Below, piece by piece: positions 60,936 to 64,000 of a DNA stretch of 64,000 nucleotides (the first letter of the stretch is position 1; the number at the start of each line of letters is the position of its first letter). The translations under genes were made by a program, and so were the position numbers. This DNA comes from Lampris incognitus (Eukaryota > Chordata > Actinopteri > Lampriformes > Lampridae). Location of the stretch: the NCBI RefSeq assembly GCF_029633865.1, contig NC_079221.1, positions 35,001 through 99,000 of the forward strand, written 5' to 3'. Under the pieces are notes generated by a model, which worked only from the letters and a program-made list of their open reading frames with translations, did no database searches and was not told where the DNA came from.

Positions 60936-63900
60936 ATGTAGAATGAGCTATCCGTTAATTTTATCCAGTCCTTTCACACCGAGAAGCTCTGTACTTTGCA
61001 TCAGAAATGCCACTGCAGTGGTTAGCTTGGCAACCGCCAAGACAGTCTCTGTTACTATGGTATTCTTTGTGGGATTACTTCTTAGCAGGAGTCAAGCTAA
61101 CCACAGCAATGGCATTTCTGATGGGAAATACTGAGTGTCTTGGAGCTTTAGGTTGGTATACAATAAACAAACGGCTCTTTCTACATTTTAAAGGGTTGGG
61201 ATAGATTTAGTATGAGGGTTTTATCTGCACAGGCAGACAGTCTCTGTTGCTGACCATAACCCTACACCAACCCTGACGGAAAAATATAGAACAAGATGGC
61301 TCTTTCTACATGTTTCGCTTAGAGTATGGGTTTTATCAGCTGAGGCAGACAATCGCACAGAGAATACCACAGCAAAAGAGACTAACTCTTCGCAGTAGCC
61401 GAGCTAACCACGGCAATGGCATTTCTGATGGAAAGTACCAAGCTTCTCGGAGTGAAAGTCTTGGATAGAATTAATGGACGGTTCTTTCTATACGTTTTGC
61501 TTAGCGTAAGGATTTTTTCAGCTATGGCAGACAATCGCACAGAGAATACCACAGCAACAGAGACGAACTCTTCGCAGTAGCCAAGCTAACCACGGCAATA
61601 GTATTTCTGATTTAAAGTACCAAGCTTCTCGGAGTGAAAGTCTTGGATAGAATTAATGGACGGCTCTTTTTATATGTTTCGCTTAGTGTAAGGGTTTTAT
61701 CAGCTCAGGCAGACAATCGCACAGAGAATACCACAGCAACAGAGACTAACTCTTTGCAGTAGCCAAGCTAACCACGGCAATGGCATTCCTGATGGAAGTA
61801 CCAAGCTTCTCGGAGTGAAAGTCTCGGATAAAATTAATGGACGGCTCTCTCTATGTTTCGCTTATTGTAAGGGTTTTATCAGATCAGGCAGACTTTCGCA
61901 CAGAGAATACCACAGCAACAGAGACTAACTCTTTGCAGTAGCCAAGCTAACCATGGCAATGGCATTCCTGATGGAAAGTACCAAGCTTCTCGGAGTGAAA
62001 GTCTTGGATAAAATTAATGGACGGCTCTTTCTATGTTTCGCTTAGTGTAAGGGTTTTATCAGCTCAGGAAGACTTTCGCACAGAGAATACCACAGCAACA
62101 GAGACTAACTCTTTGCAGTAGCCAAGCTAAACACGGCAATGGCATTTCTGATGGAAAGTACCAAGCTTCTCGGAGTGAAAGTCTTGGATAGAATTAATGG
62201 ACGGCTCTTTTTATATGTTTCGCTTAGTTTAAGGGTTTTATCAGCTCAGGCAGACAATCGCACAGCAACAGAGACTAACTCTTCACAGTAGCCAAGCTAA
62301 CCACGGCAATGTTATTTCTGATGGAAAGTACCAAGCTTCTCAGAGTGAAAGTCTTGGGTAAAATTAATGGACGGCTCTTTCTATGTTACGCTTAGCGTAA
62401 GGGATTTATCAGCTCAAGCAGACAATCGCACAGAGAATTCCACAGCAACAGAGACGAACTCTTCGCAGTAGCCAAGCTAACCACGGCAATGACATTTCTG
62501 ATGGAAAGTACCAAGCTTCTTGGAGTGAAAGTCTTGGATAAAATTAATGGATGGATCTTTCTATGATTCGCTAAGTGTAATGGTTTTATCAGCTCAGGCA
62601 GACAATCGCACAGAGAATACCACAGCATCAGAGACTAACTCTTCACAGTAGCCAGCTGACCATGGCAATGGCATTTCTGTTGGAAAGTACCAAGCTTCTC
62701 GGAGTGAAAGTCTTGGATAAAATTAATGGACCGCTCTTTCTATGTTTCGCTTAGTTTAAGGGTTTTATCAGCTCAGGCAGACAATCGCACAGAGAATACC
62801 ACAGCAACAGAGACCAACTCTTTGCAGTAGCCAAGCTAAACACGGCAATGGCATTCCTGATGGAAAGTACCAAGCTTCTCGGAGTTAAAGTCTTGGATAA
62901 AATTAATGGACGGCTCTTTCTATAGGTTTCGCTTAGTGTAAGGGTTTTATCAGCTCAGGCAGACAATCGCACAGAGACGAACTCTTCGCAGTAGCCAAGC
63001 TAACCACGGCAATGGCATTTCTGATGGAAAGTACCAAGCTTCTCGGAGTGAAAATCTTGGATAAAATTAATGGATGGCCCTTTCTATGTTTCCCTTAGCG
63101 TAAGGGTTTTATCAGCTCAGGCAGACAATCGCACAGAGAATTCCACAGCAACAGAGACTAACTCTTCGCAGTAGCCAAGCTAACCACAGCAATAGCATTT
63201 CTGATGGAAGGACCAAGCTTCTCGAAGCTAAAGTTTTAGAGAAAATTACTTGACGGCTCTTTATGTTTCGCTTAGGGTAAGGGTTTTATCAGCTCAGGCA
63301 GACAATCGCACAGAGAATACCACAGCAACAGAGACGAACTCTTCGCAGTAGCCAAGCTAACCACGGCAATAGTATTTCTGATGTAAAGTACCAAGCTTCT
63401 CGGAGTGAAAGTCTTGGATAAAATTAATGGAAGTTTCTTTCTATATTTTTCGGTTAGTGTAAGGGTTTTATCAGCTCAGGCAGACAATCGCACAGAGAAT
63501 ACCACAGCAACAGAGACCAACTCTTTACACTAGCCAAGCTAACCATGGCAATGGCATTCCTGATGGAAAGTACCAAGCTTCTCGGAGTGAAAGTCTTGGA
63601 TAAAATTAATGGACGGCTCTTTTTATATGTTTCGCTTAGTGTAAGGGTTTTATCAGCTCAGGCAGACAATCGCACAGAGAATACCACAGCAACAGAGACT
63701 AAGTCTTCGCAGTAGCCAAGCTAACCGAGACAATGGCATTTCTGATGGAAAGTACCAAGCTTCTCGGAGTGAAAGTCTTGGATAAAATTAATGGACGTTT
63801 CTTTCTATATGTTTCGCTTAGTGTAAGGGTTTTATCAGCTCAGGCAGACAATCGCACAGAGAATACCACAGCAACAGAGACTAACTCTTCGCAGTAGCCA

Positions 63901-63956
63901 AGCTAACCACGGCAATGGCATTTCTGATGGATAATATTGAGCTTCTCGGAGTGAAA
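60936..63956 (+). repeat. Satellite block 13
   Basis: Copy of block 12 up to about 63185, then about four monomers of 180-182 bp that are closest to the array consensus. Confidence 0.9.
60937..61080 (-). repeat. Inverted monomer 11
   Basis: Near-identical to inverted monomer 10. Confidence 0.85.
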
Positions 63957-64000
63957 GTTAAGGGTTGAATGCCCGGGCCAGCGCGTGTCACCAGAGTGCC
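63957..64000 (+). repeat. Spacer type C, copy 3, cut by window edge
   Basis: The first 44 bases match the start of type C copies 1 and 2, which shows the array continues to the right. Confidence 0.85.

Larger units (their letters stand above)
56640..63185 (+). repeat. ~3.24 kb tandem duplication containing spacer C
   Basis: Sequence at 56640-59945 recurs at about 59885-63185 with an offset of 3240-3245 bp and very few differences, for example 57233/60476, 57703/60943 and 59152/62392. A third spacer C begins at 63957, but the monomers just before it differ, so the third unit arose by a different exchange. Confidence 0.9.
13131..64000 (+). repeat. Complex HindIII-type satellite array, ~180-bp monomers with spacers and palindromic modules
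   Basis: The basic unit, in array orientation, runs CAGACAATCGCACAGAG, ATACCACAGCAACAGAGACT, AACTCTTCGCAGTAGCCAAG, CTAACCACGGCAATGGCATT, TCTGATGGAAAGTACCAAGC, TTCTCGGAGTGAAAGT, TTGGATAAAATTAATGGACG, GCTCTTTCTACATGTTTCGC, TTAGTGTAAGGGTTTTATCA, GCTCAGG. Measured periods are 182 bp (63481, 63663, 63845) and 180 bp (58651 to 58831); shorter units are near 177. By length there are roughly 200 monomers here (estimate, not a count). AAGCTT occurs in most of them. The array is interrupted by spacers, inverted monomers and one young retrotransposon, and it continues past the right edge. Confidence 0.95.

Noticed and set aside
13131-64000. Dozens of similar 60-130 codon frames (phrases like MAFLMESTKLLGVKVLDKING) on both strands, as a repetitive protein family
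   Set aside because: They arise because the monomer length is close to a multiple of three. Frames are broken between units, start and stop at random points, appear on both strands, and resemble no protein family.
13131-64000. CRISPR array
   Set aside because: Repeats are long, contiguous and diverged, with no short unique spacers, and the surroundings are eukaryotic.
13131-64000. CENP-B box in the monomer
   Set aside because: The TTTCGCTTAGTGTAAGGG region looks vaguely similar, but the required A and CGGG positions do not match.

Overview
This is eukaryotic, almost certainly vertebrate, non-genic DNA. The mix of old elements (two ZBED-type hAT transposases, two Penelope-like elements, CR1/L2/Rex1-group LINE ends, a Tc1-like end, a Ty3/gypsy element primed by tRNA-Trp) fits a ray-finned fish or another aquatic vertebrate best. 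I cannot name the species. I found no host protein-coding gene, rRNA, tRNA or CRISPR array.

Region 1 (1 to about 13.1 kb) is a graveyard of dispersed elements. In order it holds: a minus-strand hAT transposase relic (1-1317); a Tc1-like end (about 1575-1672); a Penelope-like RT relic (1690-2340); two small direct-repeat structures (2364-2556, 2640-3195); a second hAT relic with its termini (about 3667-6281); a minus-strand LTR-element gag fossil (about 6573-6900); a Penelope-like element carrying a decayed SGNH/GDSL-hydrolase-like module (about 6905-8925); LINE pieces, two of which look like parts of one LINE split by a 1.7 kb segment (8925-11540); another LINE end (11659-12225); and 64-bp and 45-bp minisatellites (12257-13030).

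Region 2 (about 13.1 to 64 kb) is one large, complex satellite array that runs off the right edge. Its basic unit is about 177-182 bp. Most units carry a HindIII site (AAGCTT) and a short telomere-like G-rich stretch. The monomers are broken up by about 18 copies of a 0.4-0.65 kb spacer in three related types (A, B, C) and by eleven inverted monomers that make local palindromes. Higher-order units are superimposed: a 709-bp four-monomer unit, a 3.24 kb duplication, a 3.96 kb duplication and a looser 9.34 kb relationship. Monomers are diverged at the left edge (13-18 kb) and much more alike at the right (55-64 kb), as expected near the edge of an array whose homogenised part lies to the right.

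Region 3, inside the array, is a young Ty3/gypsy retrotransposon (18061-22476). Its two 243-bp LTRs differ at one position, it has a 4-bp target duplication (GGAT), and uninterrupted paralogous copies of its target site lie at 36887 and 53852 in the same window. The array itself (monomer, spacer and palindromic module in nested units) is the most interesting and possibly undescribed feature here.
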